Below, one piece after another: positions 8,421 through 17,575 of a DNA stretch of 64,000 bases. The position numbers and the translations under genes are program-made. The stretch is from UBA11400 sp964473555. Its GTDB lineage: Bacteria; Bacteroidota; Rhodothermia; Balneolales; HLUCCA01. Position 1 is the first letter of the stretch. The number at the start of each line of letters is the position of its first letter. The stretch is taken from NCBI GenBank assembly GCA_964473555.1, contig CAYYPL010000008.1, forward strand, positions 68,138 through 132,137, given 5' to 3'. A model generated the notes under the pieces. That model ran no database searches. It worked only from the letters and a program-made list of their open reading frames with translations, and had not been told where the DNA came from.

Positions 8421-9848
8421 ATGGCAAATCAGCAATCGCTTACTTCTTCAGGTGGTGATAACCTGGGAAGGGTAATATTAATTTCAACTTCAGCTGCCAT
8501 AGGTGGCTTTTTGTTTGGGTTCGATAGTGGTGTAATCAATGGAACGGTGGATGCGCTTCGTGCCGCGTTCGATTCTGATGCGGTCGGTACCGGATTCAAC
8601 GTGGCTTCGATGCTACTTGGATGCGCTGTGGGTGCCTTTTTCGCGGGAACACTTGCCGATAAATTTGGGCGTAAAGTGGTCATGATTGCCACAGCTCTGA
8701 CCTTCATTGTCAGTGCATGGGGATCGGGAATTGCTGGATCATCGCTGGAATTCGTTATTTATCGTGTTCTTGGTGGATTAGCGGTTGGTGCTGCCAGTAT
8801 CCTCGGCCCAGCTTACATCAGTGAAATCGCTCCTTCAAAATACCGTGGCCGACTCGCATCGCTTCAGCAGTTGATGATTGTACTTGGGCTTTTTGCAGCT
8901 TTCTTGAGTAATTACTATCTGGCAGATATTGCCGGTGGGTCGGCCGCAACATTCTGGCTTGGGTATCAAACCTGGCAATGGATGTTCTGGATGGAAATAT
9001 TTCCTGCTGCCATTTTCTTTGTGACGCTGCTTTTTGTTCCGGAATCACCGCGCTATCTCGTTGCAGCCGGGCGATCTGAAGAAGCCCGTAAAATTCTTGC
9101 ACATATCTCGCACCCGAATGACGCCGATGCTAAAGTTGCCGACATTCAGGCTACACTTGAGAAAGACCGTAAACCACGGTTGAGTGATATTCTGAACAAA
9201 CTATCCGGTAAACTACATCCGGTGGTCTGGGTTGGAATCGTATTATCTATTCTTCAGCAGTTTACCGGGATCAATGTGGTGATGTACTACGGTGCTACCC
9301 TCTGGCAGGCAGCTGGATTCTCGGAGTCGGATGCCTTGATGCAGAATGTGATCATTGGAGCGGTTAATGTTTCTTTTACCTTTCTTGCGATAGCTCTGGT
9401 CGACAAGTTAGGTCGTAAGGCGTTGCTTTTGGGCGGGGCCTTGGGACAAGCCGTGATGCTGGGTATTATGGCCGTGATATTCGGATCAGCCGATCTAGAT
9501 ACAGCCGGAAACCTTATGCTGACCGACTCTATGGGACTCTATGCCCTACTTGCAGCAATGGGATATATCGGATTTTTTGCAACCACCTGGGGTCCGGTGC
9601 TTTGGGTCATGCTTGGAGAAATGTTCCCGAACCAGTTCCGTGGTGCTGCCCTGGCTGTGTGTGGTATCCTGCACTGGACTTCTAACTTTGCGATCACGAT
9701 GAGCTTCCCAATTTTGCTCACCTCTATAGGGCTGGGATACTCGTATGGAATCTACGCGGCGTTTGGCCTGCTGGCTTACTTTGTTGTGAAAAAATTCGTA
9801 ACCGAGACCAAAGGCAGAACTCTGGAGCAGATGTCTATTAATGGATAG
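8421..9848 (+). CDS. MFS sugar porter (sugar:H+ symporter type)
   Basis: 475 residues with 12 predicted membrane helices. Sugar-porter family marks are all present: GGFLFGFDSG in helix 1, ADKFGRK after helix 2, PESPRYLVAAGR before the central loop, QQFTGINVVMYYGA in helix 7, DKLGRK after helix 8, and ETKGRTLEQM at the C-terminus. Members carry hexoses, pentoses or inositol into the cytoplasm with protons or sodium. The stop codon TAG lies in the first unit of a 7-bp repeat. No sugar-metabolism gene is nearby, so the substrate stays open. Confidence 0.93.
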   Translation: MANQQSLTSSGGDNLGRVILISTSAAIGGFLFGFDSGVINGTVDALRAAFDSDAVGTGFNVASMLLGCAVGAFFAGTLADKFGRKVVMIATALTFIVSAWGSGIAGSSLEFVIYRVLGGLAVGAASILGPAYISEIAPSKYRGRLASLQQLMIVLGLFAAFLSNYYLADIAGGSAATFWLGYQTWQWMFWMEIFPAAIFFVTLLFVPESPRYLVAAGRSEEARKILAHISHPNDADAKVADIQATLEKDRKPRLSDILNKLSGKLHPVVWVGIVLSILQQFTGINVVMYYGATLWQAAGFSESDALMQNVIIGAVNVSFTFLAIALVDKLGRKALLLGGALGQAVMLGIMAVIFGSADLDTAGNLMLTDSMGLYALLAAMGYIGFFATTWGPVLWVMLGEMFPNQFRGAALAVCGILHWTSNFAITMSFPILLTSIGLGYSYGIYAAFGLLAYFVVKKFVTETKGRTLEQMSING

Positions 9849-9940
9849 TAGGTAGTAGGTAGTGGGTAGTAGGTAGTGGGTAGTGGGGAGTGAGTTATTC
9901 TACTTCCTTCTCCCCACTCCCTACTACCCACTCCCCTTAT
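9846..9940. repeat. Heptamer repeat (GTAGTGG-type) with inverted second half
   Basis: From the stop codon of the sugar porter, units such as GTAGTAG, GTAGTGG and GGAGTGA follow with 7-bp period to about 9894. A complementary run of CCCACTC/CCTACTA units lies at 9910-9940. The two halves can fold into a long hairpin, which could serve as a transcription stop between the porter and the haem operon (inference). Confidence 0.75.
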
Positions 9941-10007
9941 ATTTATTCTAAATAATACCAGCGGCTAAATCTTCATATAGTCTTCATAAAAGGTTCGTTA
10001 ATTAGTG

Positions 10008-10017
10008 ATCGTACGAT
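10008..10017. promoter_or_regulatory. 10-bp palindrome ATCGTACGAT upstream of hemH
   Basis: A perfect palindrome 27 bases before the first gene of the haem operon. It is a possible operator; it is short enough that chance cannot be excluded. Confidence 0.3.
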
Positions 10018-10044
10018 TATGCTCACTCAATCCGACACTATTTT

Positions 10045-11238
10045 ATGAACAAACCAAAGCTTGGTGTAGTATTAATGAATCTCGGCGGACCTACCTCCGA
10101 GGAGTCAGTTCGGACCTTTCTATACAATCTTTTCAGCGACGAAGATATCATCAAGTTGGGTGGTGGCAATCTTCAGAACGCCCTTGCCAAGGTCATTTCG
10201 AAATTCCGTTACAAGAAAATCGCTGAGAAATACCGCGAGATCAGTGCTTGTCCCAAGGGTTGCATGGGCAGTAAATACTGCCTGAATCGCCAGAATAAGG
10301 TCGTTTCTGACTGCTGTTCACCTATTAATCCACTCACTGAGCTCCAAAGACGGACCCTGGAGAAGGCACTCAGGGAAGCGTTGCCTGATTTTGAAGTAAA
10401 GGCCTACACTGCAATGCGTTACTGGCGTCCTTTTGCCTATCAGGTGATGGATGAAATGCTCGAGGATGGTATCGATCATGCAGTTCTTTTACCGCTTTAC
10501 CCCCATTTCTCCTGGACCACGACCGGATCCAGTTTCAGGGACTGGGAGAACATCCGACAGGATTTTGAGAAATCAGGTAAGAAACCAACCTGGCAGGAAT
10601 ACACGGTAAAGTCCTATCACCTCAATCAACCCTATCTGGAATCATTGAACGAGCGGATCGACGAAGCGCTGGCTCGCTTTACTGACGAAGAGCGTAAGAA
10701 AGTACACCTCATTTTCAGCGCACATGGAACACCTATTTCAGAAGTGGAAAGTGGTGATCCGTATACCGGACAAATCGAAGAGACTGTGGAAGCGATTATG
10801 CACATGCGGGCGAGTAAAGAGAATTATTGGCTCAGTTATCAGTCGCGTGTTGGTCCATCTAAATGGACACAGCCGAACACTGAAGATTTGGTCATTCGTC
10901 TCATCGAGTATGGCGTGAAGCACTTCCTGATGATTCCCGTGGCTTTTGTGACCGATCATATCGAAACCCTGCATGAGCTGGGTATTGAATTACCTGAAGA
11001 ACTTGAAGAAGAGGGATTACATGTCGAGAAACTCGAAGTCTCTGGTGGCCTGAACGACCATCCGAAATTCATTCAGGCATTGGTAGATGAAGTCAAGTTC
11101 CGCATTGAGCATGTTTCGACGCATGATTCTATCTTGAACAACGGGAAATCGGTGGTAAAAAAGTCAAAAACTGGAACTGGTGAGATGGTGCCAGATGGCG
11201 AGCCTGCTGCTGCGCCATCTGTTAAGGATAATCAATAA
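10045..11238 (+). CDS. hemH: Ferrochelatase with a five-cysteine insertion
   Basis: 397 residues; inserts Fe2+ into protoporphyrin IX, the last step of haem synthesis. Family marks: VVLMNLGGP at the N-terminus, YTAMRYWRPF, active-site His227 in IFSAHGTP and Glu307 in VTDHIETLHE. Between KYREI and SPINPLT, where most family members have a short GGGSP loop, there is an insertion of about 24 residues containing all five cysteines of the protein (Cys69, 73, 79, 90, 91; C-x3-C-x5-C-x10-CC). This could bind a metal or Fe-S cluster. The last 40 residues (Ser/Lys/Pro-rich) are a non-conserved tail. It is the first gene of hemH-A-C-D-E. Confidence 0.93.
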   Translation: MNKPKLGVVLMNLGGPTSEESVRTFLYNLFSDEDIIKLGGGNLQNALAKVISKFRYKKIAEKYREISACPKGCMGSKYCLNRQNKVVSDCCSPINPLTELQRRTLEKALREALPDFEVKAYTAMRYWRPFAYQVMDEMLEDGIDHAVLLPLYPHFSWTTTGSSFRDWENIRQDFEKSGKKPTWQEYTVKSYHLNQPYLESLNERIDEALARFTDEERKKVHLIFSAHGTPISEVESGDPYTGQIEETVEAIMHMRASKENYWLSYQSRVGPSKWTQPNTEDLVIRLIEYGVKHFLMIPVAFVTDHIETLHELGIELPEELEEEGLHVEKLEVSGGLNDHPKFIQALVDEVKFRIEHVSTHDSILNNGKSVVKKSKTGTGEMVPDGEPAAAPSVKDNQ

Positions 11239-11254
11239 GGATAGTACCCGGAGT

Positions 11255-12520
11255 ATGGAAATAATCCATTCGGATATGGACGAGTTTTTGGTGGTTGGAA
11301 TCAGTCACTGGTATGCAGATCTGTCTGTGCGAGAGCGGTTTACGTTGAGTACACCGTCCCAGCAATTGCTTCTTCAGGAAGCTGAGGCCATCGGGATGCG
11401 AGGTGTCATTGTACTGAGTACCTGTAACCGTACTGAGCTGTTCACCAGAAGTGATCGTGCTGAAATGCTCATTGGACTCATGGTCAAGTATTCGTATGGG
11501 TCCAGAGCCGAGTTCGAGAAGTTTGGTTTCATCAAGCGAGGCGAAGAAGCGGTAAGGCATTTTTTTCGTGTAGCTGTGGGACTTGACGCACAGATTCTGG
11601 GTGATGTACAAATCATTAAACAGGTCAAGCAAGCCTACGAACACGCAGGGAATTACAACATGCTTGATGGAGTGATGCATCGTTGTATGCAGTCCGTCTT
11701 TCGGGCCCACAAACGATCACGTTCCGAAACCAGTCTTGGCTCAGGAGCTGCTACCACGGCTTATGCTGCAGTTCAGGCTGCCAAACACGAACTGGGATCT
11801 CTTATTGGCAAGCGTGTGTTGCTCGTGGGAACCGGGAAAATTGGCAAAGTTACCTGTATGAATCTGATCAATATGGGAGTGACCCAGGTAACACTGGTCA
11901 ATCGAAGTGAGCACAAAGCTCAGCGTTTGGCTGATAAATTCAATGTAGAGGTTGCTCCTTTTGAGTCACTGGTCGAGAAGATGTCGGACGCGGATCTGAT
12001 CATTGTGGCAACCGGCGCTCTGGAACCCATTTTACGTCCTGGGCATATCGATGCCATGCGACTTGCAGGCGGTCATCAGCCACTGCTTCTGATGGATTTG
12101 TCTGTCCCACGAAATATTGATCCCGAGGTGGGTAAGTTGGCTGGGATCAGGCTCATTAACATGGACATGCTCAATGACCGTCTTGATGAAACCTACAAAG
12201 AGCGCGAGGCGAATATTCCGCTGGTGGAGGATATCATAGACCAGGAGCTGGTTGAATTCAAGCGCTGGTTGTCCGAGCAGCGAGTTGTTCCAACGATCAA
12301 AGCGCTGACCAGAAAACTCGATGACATTCGTCGTGCGGAAATGGATCGATTTTCGTCACGTTTTGGAGTTGAGGAGGCCAAACATGCAGAAAAACTGACC
12401 CGACGTATTGTCAACAAGATACTTGCCCTGTCTATCGACCACTTGAAAGATCAGCATCCACAGACAGACGAAGTGACCCGAGTGGTTCAGGACATGTTTA
12501 AAATCCGACCGGAATCATGA
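11255..12520 (+). CDS. hemA: Glutamyl-tRNA reductase
   Basis: 421 residues from ATG 11255, which has a GGAG-like site just before it; 16 bases separate it from hemH. It reduces glutamyl-tRNA(Glu) to glutamate-1-semialdehyde with NADPH, the first committed step of the C5 pathway. The catalytic Cys57 lies in VLSTCNRTEL. Then follow GLDAQILGDVQI, the SLGSGA..TAYAA segment, a Rossmann motif VLLVGTGKIG near residue 187, and a helical dimerization domain at the C-terminus. Longer starts in the same frame (11180) would overlap hemH and lack family similarity. The stop overlaps the hemC start (ATGA). Confidence 0.96.
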   Translation: MEIIHSDMDEFLVVGISHWYADLSVRERFTLSTPSQQLLLQEAEAIGMRGVIVLSTCNRTELFTRSDRAEMLIGLMVKYSYGSRAEFEKFGFIKRGEEAVRHFFRVAVGLDAQILGDVQIIKQVKQAYEHAGNYNMLDGVMHRCMQSVFRAHKRSRSETSLGSGAATTAYAAVQAAKHELGSLIGKRVLLVGTGKIGKVTCMNLINMGVTQVTLVNRSEHKAQRLADKFNVEVAPFESLVEKMSDADLIIVATGALEPILRPGHIDAMRLAGGHQPLLLMDLSVPRNIDPEVGKLAGIRLINMDMLNDRLDETYKEREANIPLVEDIIDQELVEFKRWLSEQRVVPTIKALTRKLDDIRRAEMDRFSSRFGVEEAKHAEKLTRRIVNKILALSIDHLKDQHPQTDEVTRVVQDMFKIRPES

Positions 12521-13428
12521 TCAGAATTGGAACCAGAGACAGTGCACTGGCCATATGGCAAGCCCGGCATGTTGCTGAGGCATTGCATACGACTGGTCAC
12601 GACACTGAGCTCGTGTTCATCAAAACGGAAGGTGATTTGGTGCTGGACACGCCGCTTCCGCTCATGGGTGGGAAAGGTGTGTTCACCAAAGCCCTAGATG
12701 ACGCCTTACTTGCTGGTCGGATTGACATCGCCGTACACTCGCACAAAGATATTCCGACTCGCCTGCCCGATGGACTCTGCATTGCGGCCGTATTTGAGCG
12801 TGAGGATCCACGTGATGTGCTGGTCATGCGCGCAGGTGTTGAGGTAACTCAGGAGGAGCTGGCCAATGGTAACGGGACTATCGCGACGAGCAGTCTGCGC
12901 AGACAGGGACAGTGGTTACATCGCTATCCACTGCATCAGGTAGCGGACATACGAGGCAATGTGCAGACCCGACTGCGGAAGGTGGATGAGAGTGAGTGGT
13001 ACGGGGCCATATTTGCAGCGGCGGGGCTTAAGAGGCTGGGACTGGAGGACCGGATTTCGATGTATCTGGACTGGATGATCTGTGCTCCGGCGCAGGGAGC
13101 CGTTGCGGTGATGTCGCGGACTGAGGATGAGCCGGTAATCGAGGCCTTGAGTATGCACCATCATCGGGTTACGGCACTATGTGTGGCCGCCGAGCGACAG
13201 TGTCTGAATCGCCTTGAGGGAGGCTGTAGTGCTCCGGTGGGCGTTTATGTTCGACCGGATAAGGAAGAGTTTGTGCTGGTTGCGAATGTGTTGTCGGGCG
13301 ATGGGGTGGAGTGTATCGAGGTGGAGCTTCGCCGGGCGTTGGGATCGGTCGAGGATGCGCTTGGTCTGGGTAGGGATGCTGCTGCAGCGTTGTTGGCGTC
13401 GGGTGCTGCCAGACTCATACCGGAGTAG
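12517..13428 (+). CDS. hemC: Porphobilinogen deaminase (hydroxymethylbilane synthase)
   Basis: 303 residues, normal length. It joins four porphobilinogen units into hydroxymethylbilane. Visible are the N-terminal RIGTRDSALAIWQA, the catalytic HSHKDIPTRLPDG segment, TSSLRRQGQ and IRGNVQTRLRK, and the dipyrromethane-cofactor Cys237 in RLEGGCSAPVG. The start overlaps the hemA stop by four bases, and hemD follows after three bases, so translation is probably coupled. Confidence 0.97.
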   Translation: MIRIGTRDSALAIWQARHVAEALHTTGHDTELVFIKTEGDLVLDTPLPLMGGKGVFTKALDDALLAGRIDIAVHSHKDIPTRLPDGLCIAAVFEREDPRDVLVMRAGVEVTQEELANGNGTIATSSLRRQGQWLHRYPLHQVADIRGNVQTRLRKVDESEWYGAIFAAAGLKRLGLEDRISMYLDWMICAPAQGAVAVMSRTEDEPVIEALSMHHHRVTALCVAAERQCLNRLEGGCSAPVGVYVRPDKEEFVLVANVLSGDGVECIEVELRRALGSVEDALGLGRDAAAALLASGAARLIPE

Positions 13429-13431
13429 CTG

Positions 13432-14184
13432 ATGAACATCTTGTTTACCAGAGCGTTGTCGGGAATCGATCGTGAACGTGCTCGGGAGCGTGGTATCGAG
13501 TGCAAAGAGTTTCCCTTGATTGGGGTTGAATACGCTGGATTTGACGCACTATTGAACAGATATCCGGAATTCTGGGTGCACCTGGAGGCTGCCAGAGCGG
13601 TGGTATTTACCAGTGGAAACGGAGTCACGGGACTGCTCGGTTCGCCGGAGCATGTGCCCGATACATCCACCCTGAACCTACTTTCGATACTACGCAAAAA
13701 GCCTGTCTATACGGTCGGAGAGTCTACCGCCGATGTGATTGAACCATTTGGAATTCTGGCTCGGTTTCCGGACGACTACAACGCGGTTTCATTGGCAAAA
13801 ATGATGTTACTTGACGGTGTGCACACGAGGATGATCCATTTTTGTGGTGATGTCAAGCGTCCGGAGCTCGGTATGGCTATGAAAGAAGCTGGAATAGCGG
13901 TCGAGGAGATCGAGACGTACTCGAAGCGCGGATTGCTACAGGACGATGAGCAACATCTGAGTGTTGTCCGAACGGAGTTGAGTTCGGCAGCAGGGGTTGT
14001 GTTTTATAGTCCGAGTGCGGTTGAGGAGTTTTTTTTACACGGTCTTGACCGCGGGTTTGGGGGCAGATGGTATGCTATTGGACAGACTACAGCATCGGCA
14101 TTAAGAGAGCGGAGCGTAGAGCCGTTGGTGCCGCGAGCGCCCATGACCGAGGTATTGCTTGATTTCATTGCCAGACACCCGTAG
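13432..14184 (+). CDS. hemD: Uroporphyrinogen-III synthase
   Basis: 250 residues. It closes hydroxymethylbilane with inversion of ring D. This family is weakly conserved; the support is a two-domain alternating alpha/beta pattern, FTSGNGVTGL near residue 60, YTVGESTADVI, a second-domain ETYSKRG..., VVFYSPSAVEEFF and AIGQTTASAL, plus its place between hemC and hemE. The gene begins three bases after the hemC stop. No extra methyltransferase domain is fused. Confidence 0.92.
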   Translation: MNILFTRALSGIDRERARERGIECKEFPLIGVEYAGFDALLNRYPEFWVHLEAARAVVFTSGNGVTGLLGSPEHVPDTSTLNLLSILRKKPVYTVGESTADVIEPFGILARFPDDYNAVSLAKMMLLDGVHTRMIHFCGDVKRPELGMAMKEAGIAVEEIETYSKRGLLQDDEQHLSVVRTELSSAAGVVFYSPSAVEEFFLHGLDRGFGGRWYAIGQTTASALRERSVEPLVPRAPMTEVLLDFIARHP

Positions 14185-14240
14185 TATCGTGTATTGGGCC
14201 AGATTTTAGAGAACTTTTGAATGAATACAGGATTTTTATT

Positions 14241-15257
14241 ATGGCTAATGATTTGTTGTTGAAGGCGCTTCGTGGAGAGCAGGTGTCGCGGCCTCCGGTA
14301 TGGATGATGCGACAGGCGGGGAGATATTTGCCCGAGTATCAGGAATTGCGGCGCAAGTATTCTTTTTTTGAACGCGTAGAAACTCCGGAGCTTGCTGCTG
14401 AGATTACGATGCAGCCTATAGAGCGCTTTGGGCCAGACGCTGCGATTATTTTCTCCGACATCCTGGTGATTCCACAGGCACTTGGTTTTGAAGTTACCAT
14501 GAACGAAGGCGAGGGGCCCAGGCTTCCGCATCCGGTACGAACTGCTGAACAGGCTTTGGCCGTTCAGGTCCCGGATACGGCAGATCGCCTGCACTATGTA
14601 ATGGATGCGTTGCGTATTACCAGGCAGCGTCTGGATGGGCGGGCTTCGCTCATCGGCTTCGCTGGTGCTCCATGGACGATACTTTGTTATATGGTAGAGG
14701 GAAAAGGTTCCAAAGACTTTTCCCGAGTCAAGCAATTTTGTTACACCCAGCCAGAAGCCGCCCGGTATCTGCTGGATGTCATTACAACATCCACCATCGA
14801 TTATCTCAATGCTCAGGTTCAGGCAGGTGCACAGGCTATCCAGGTGTTCGACTCCTGGGCTGGATTATTAAGTCCTGAAGACTTCTCCGAGTGGGCATTC
14901 CCCTATCTGAAAACCATCAGTGAGCACGTCGTTGGAGCTCCAGTAATTTTGTATCCTAAAGGCAGTTGGTATGCGCTAGAACGTCTGGCTACACGGACCA
15001 ATGCCTCGGCCATTGGGCTCGACTGGACCGTTACGCCCGAGTATGCACGTGAGGTTACCCGTAACGAAATAACGTTACAAGGGAATTTCGATCCAAGCAA
15101 GCTATTTATGCCCTCAAAAGACATAAAATCAGGGGTGAAGCGTATGATTGATCGTTTTGGCGTGCAACGATATATCGTTAATCTGGGCCACGGTATATTA
15201 CCTACGATTCCAGTCGACAACGCCCGGGCATTTATCGAAGCCGTTAAAGAATACTAA
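14241..15257 (+). CDS. hemE: Uroporphyrinogen decarboxylase
   Basis: 338 residues from ATG 14241 (a TTG at 14217 in frame is less likely). It removes four carboxyl groups from uroporphyrinogen III to give coproporphyrinogen III. Conserved marks are PPVWMMRQAGRYLPEY, the FSDILVIPQALG region with its active-site Asp, IGFAGAPWTILCYM, and GWAGLLSPEDF-like FDSWAGLLSPEDF, ending with YIVNLGHGILP. It closes the hemH-A-C-D-E run; a 287-base spacer follows. Confidence 0.97.
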   Translation: MANDLLLKALRGEQVSRPPVWMMRQAGRYLPEYQELRRKYSFFERVETPELAAEITMQPIERFGPDAAIIFSDILVIPQALGFEVTMNEGEGPRLPHPVRTAEQALAVQVPDTADRLHYVMDALRITRQRLDGRASLIGFAGAPWTILCYMVEGKGSKDFSRVKQFCYTQPEAARYLLDVITTSTIDYLNAQVQAGAQAIQVFDSWAGLLSPEDFSEWAFPYLKTISEHVVGAPVILYPKGSWYALERLATRTNASAIGLDWTVTPEYAREVTRNEITLQGNFDPSKLFMPSKDIKSGVKRMIDRFGVQRYIVNLGHGILPTIPVDNARAFIEAVKEY

Positions 15258-15427
15258 CTCTTTTCGTTGAGTTTTCCTCGCAGTTGCCCTGAGTTCAGTA
15301 CTTGATGTGTGATTCAGTTATGATTATTATGAAGTATTAGATAATTTTAATAGAAGGAATCAAAGTTGGAGATTACGGTGTAAGCGGTCTGACACCTTTG
15401 TGAGTCGTTTGATCATAAAAATGACTA

Positions 15428-15463
15428 CGTCTGATTAGTTCAGACGCCAAAAATATAACTTTG
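15428..15463 (+). promoter_or_regulatory. Inverted repeat over the upstream part of a TAnnTTTG promoter
   Basis: The 287-base gap between hemE and the hybrid kinase holds CGTCTGA-N5-TCAGACG (15428-15446), a perfect 7-5-7 inverted repeat. Ten bases on comes TAACTTTG (15456-15463), a fit to the Bacteroidota -7 box. The dyad covers the -33 region, where a repressor or activator could act. The rest of the gap shows nothing else. The kinase GTG is 82 bases after the box. Confidence 0.45.
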
Positions 15464-15544
15464 AACCTCTGTGTGTTATCATTTTATTCAAGTCGTTCAT
15501 ATTTGAATTTACCAATTACAATACGTTAACAGCAGGAGACGGTT

Positions 15545-17494
15545 GTGTCGGCTGAAACTCAAGGGTCACGTAAACCTAACTATATCGTATCGTCTTTTTC
15601 AGGTCTGTTTACGCAGAGTCTGATTGCTGTTATGTACCATGATGCGGATGGGAAGGTAGCAGCGGTGAATCAGGCGGCCTGTGAGTTACTCGGTTTATCT
15701 GGGGATGAGCTGATAGGCAAGGATTCGTTGAACCCAGAGTGGCAGGGAATCCAACCTGATGGCATGGAGTCAGTTGCACTCGATTACTCAGCCAAGGTTG
15801 CGCTACGAAGCGGGCAGATTGTACAAAATCAGATTATCGGCATCTATCACCCTATCACGAACCAGCAACGCTGGATATCTGTCAACTCGGTTCCTGAATT
15901 TAGAGAGGGTGAAATAAAGCCGTTTCAGGTATTTTCAACGCTCACTGACATCACTGAGGAAAGACGGCTGCGTCAACAGTTATCCGAATCTCAGGAGAAC
16001 TTCACTTCTTTTTTGAACAATCTGGATCAGGGTGTATGGATTCGGGATTTTAAATCCGGTCAGCTTATTTTTGTGAACGATGCGATCGGCAACCTGTATG
16101 GATCTCCTAAAGAAGACTTTTTTGAAGATTCATCGCGATTTTATGAAAAGTTTATTCATCCCGCAGACAGATCTGAAGTTTTGAACACCCACAAAATTCA
16201 TCTTGAAACGGGCGATGATCATGAAGTAAAGTGGCGTTTGGTTCGATCTGATGGGCAGATACGATCTGTCAAAGTTCGGATGTTTACGTTCACTTTACCT
16301 GGAACCAGTGGTATTGTCTACAGTGCCGGATTGACATCTGATAGTACCGAAGCGTATTTGAGTTCGGAGGGGAATCAACTAAACCGACTCAAATCAGAAG
16401 AGTTCAACAAGCTGACGTCAAATTTGCTCAGTACCATTAGTCATGAGTTTCGTACTCCCATAACCGGAATTATTGGTTTTTCAAAACTCCTACAAGAACC
16501 GGTTACTGAAGAAGAACGCCACGAATACGCAAGACACATTGAAAAGAGTACGTATAAACTGTATAAAACACTGGAGTCTATTCTGGATTATTCGGTACTG
16601 GATGCAAAAAAGGTCGATTTGAGTCCTGCTATTATTTCCATTCAGGAGAGTGTAAGGATGGTTCTGGAACGAACGGAAATTCTCGCACAGGAAAAAGGCA
16701 TTTATTTTCAACACAGCTTCTCTGGTCCTGACACCATGTATTTCTATCCAAATCTGTTGGACACGCTGCTCAAATATGTACTTGACAATGCGGTCAAGTT
16801 TACTGTTGATGGGGGAATACGATTGGTATCAAAAGTAAACGAGCATCGTATCCAGATCGAAGTTCACGATACGGGAAGGGGCATCGCTACTGACCTGATG
16901 CCATTTGTTTTTGATCCATTTCGCCAGGGTAGTGAAGGTGTAGCGCGACTTTACGAAGGTGTTGGAATGGGACTTGCCATTGTAAAGAGGATTCTCGACT
17001 CAATACAAGGTGAGATTACACTCATGACCAACGATCATGGTGGTAGTTCTTTCTATCTAGATATACCGTTGCCTGTGAAACATGAAGATGTCAGTCTCTC
17101 AGCCCTTGCTGATCAAGATCGTCAAGGATTCAGTGTCTTGTATGTTGAGAACAATCTGACCATGCAGTTAGTGGTAAAATCGATGCTGAAAAATGCCAGA
17201 ATAGATTTTGCCAAACAGGTTGAGCAGGCTCTGGAGGCAGTCAAAAAGACGCCATACGATCTCATTCTGCTGGATGTAAACCCAGGTCAAATAGACGACG
17301 GGATACAATTGCTCCGTAAAATACGCGAAACCCCGGGATACACTGAAACTCCGGTTGTGATAATAACGGCGTACTCGGTCAATCAACTCGATGAGGTGAA
17401 AGTCAATCTTCACCAGGTCCAGTATCTGACTAAACCATTTAGTGAAAAGCTTCTTAAAACCGCTATAAGGCAGTTTTTTCCGGATTTTAACTAG
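15545..17494 (+). CDS. Hybrid sensor histidine kinase (PAS-PAS-HisKA-HATPase-REC)
   Basis: 649 residues from GTG 15545, preceded by an AGGAG site. No membrane helix is visible, so it is a cytoplasmic sensor. Order: PAS near 20-140, second PAS near 145-265, dimerization helix with phospho-acceptor His300 in STISHEFRTPITG, ATPase domain with the N box YVLDNAVKFT and DTGRGIA, and a C-terminal receiver with Asp577 in LILLDVN. PAS domains often sense redox state, oxygen or bound haem. No output regulator is encoded beside it. It lies between hemE and hemF, so a role in haem or oxygen control is tempting but only an inference. Confidence 0.92.
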   Translation: MSAETQGSRKPNYIVSSFSGLFTQSLIAVMYHDADGKVAAVNQAACELLGLSGDELIGKDSLNPEWQGIQPDGMESVALDYSAKVALRSGQIVQNQIIGIYHPITNQQRWISVNSVPEFREGEIKPFQVFSTLTDITEERRLRQQLSESQENFTSFLNNLDQGVWIRDFKSGQLIFVNDAIGNLYGSPKEDFFEDSSRFYEKFIHPADRSEVLNTHKIHLETGDDHEVKWRLVRSDGQIRSVKVRMFTFTLPGTSGIVYSAGLTSDSTEAYLSSEGNQLNRLKSEEFNKLTSNLLSTISHEFRTPITGIIGFSKLLQEPVTEEERHEYARHIEKSTYKLYKTLESILDYSVLDAKKVDLSPAIISIQESVRMVLERTEILAQEKGIYFQHSFSGPDTMYFYPNLLDTLLKYVLDNAVKFTVDGGIRLVSKVNEHRIQIEVHDTGRGIATDLMPFVFDPFRQGSEGVARLYEGVGMGLAIVKRILDSIQGEITLMTNDHGGSSFYLDIPLPVKHEDVSLSALADQDRQGFSVLYVENNLTMQLVVKSMLKNARIDFAKQVEQALEAVKKTPYDLILLDVNPGQIDDGIQLLRKIRETPGYTETPVVIITAYSVNQLDEVKVNLHQVQYLTKPFSEKLLKTAIRQFFPDFN

Positions 17495-17575
17495 AAGTGG
17501 CAGCAATCAAAAGTTGAGGCTTGGTGGTATTATTGGTATTATCCCTGCTTTTGAATCAAAGCTGTTAAACGCCAC

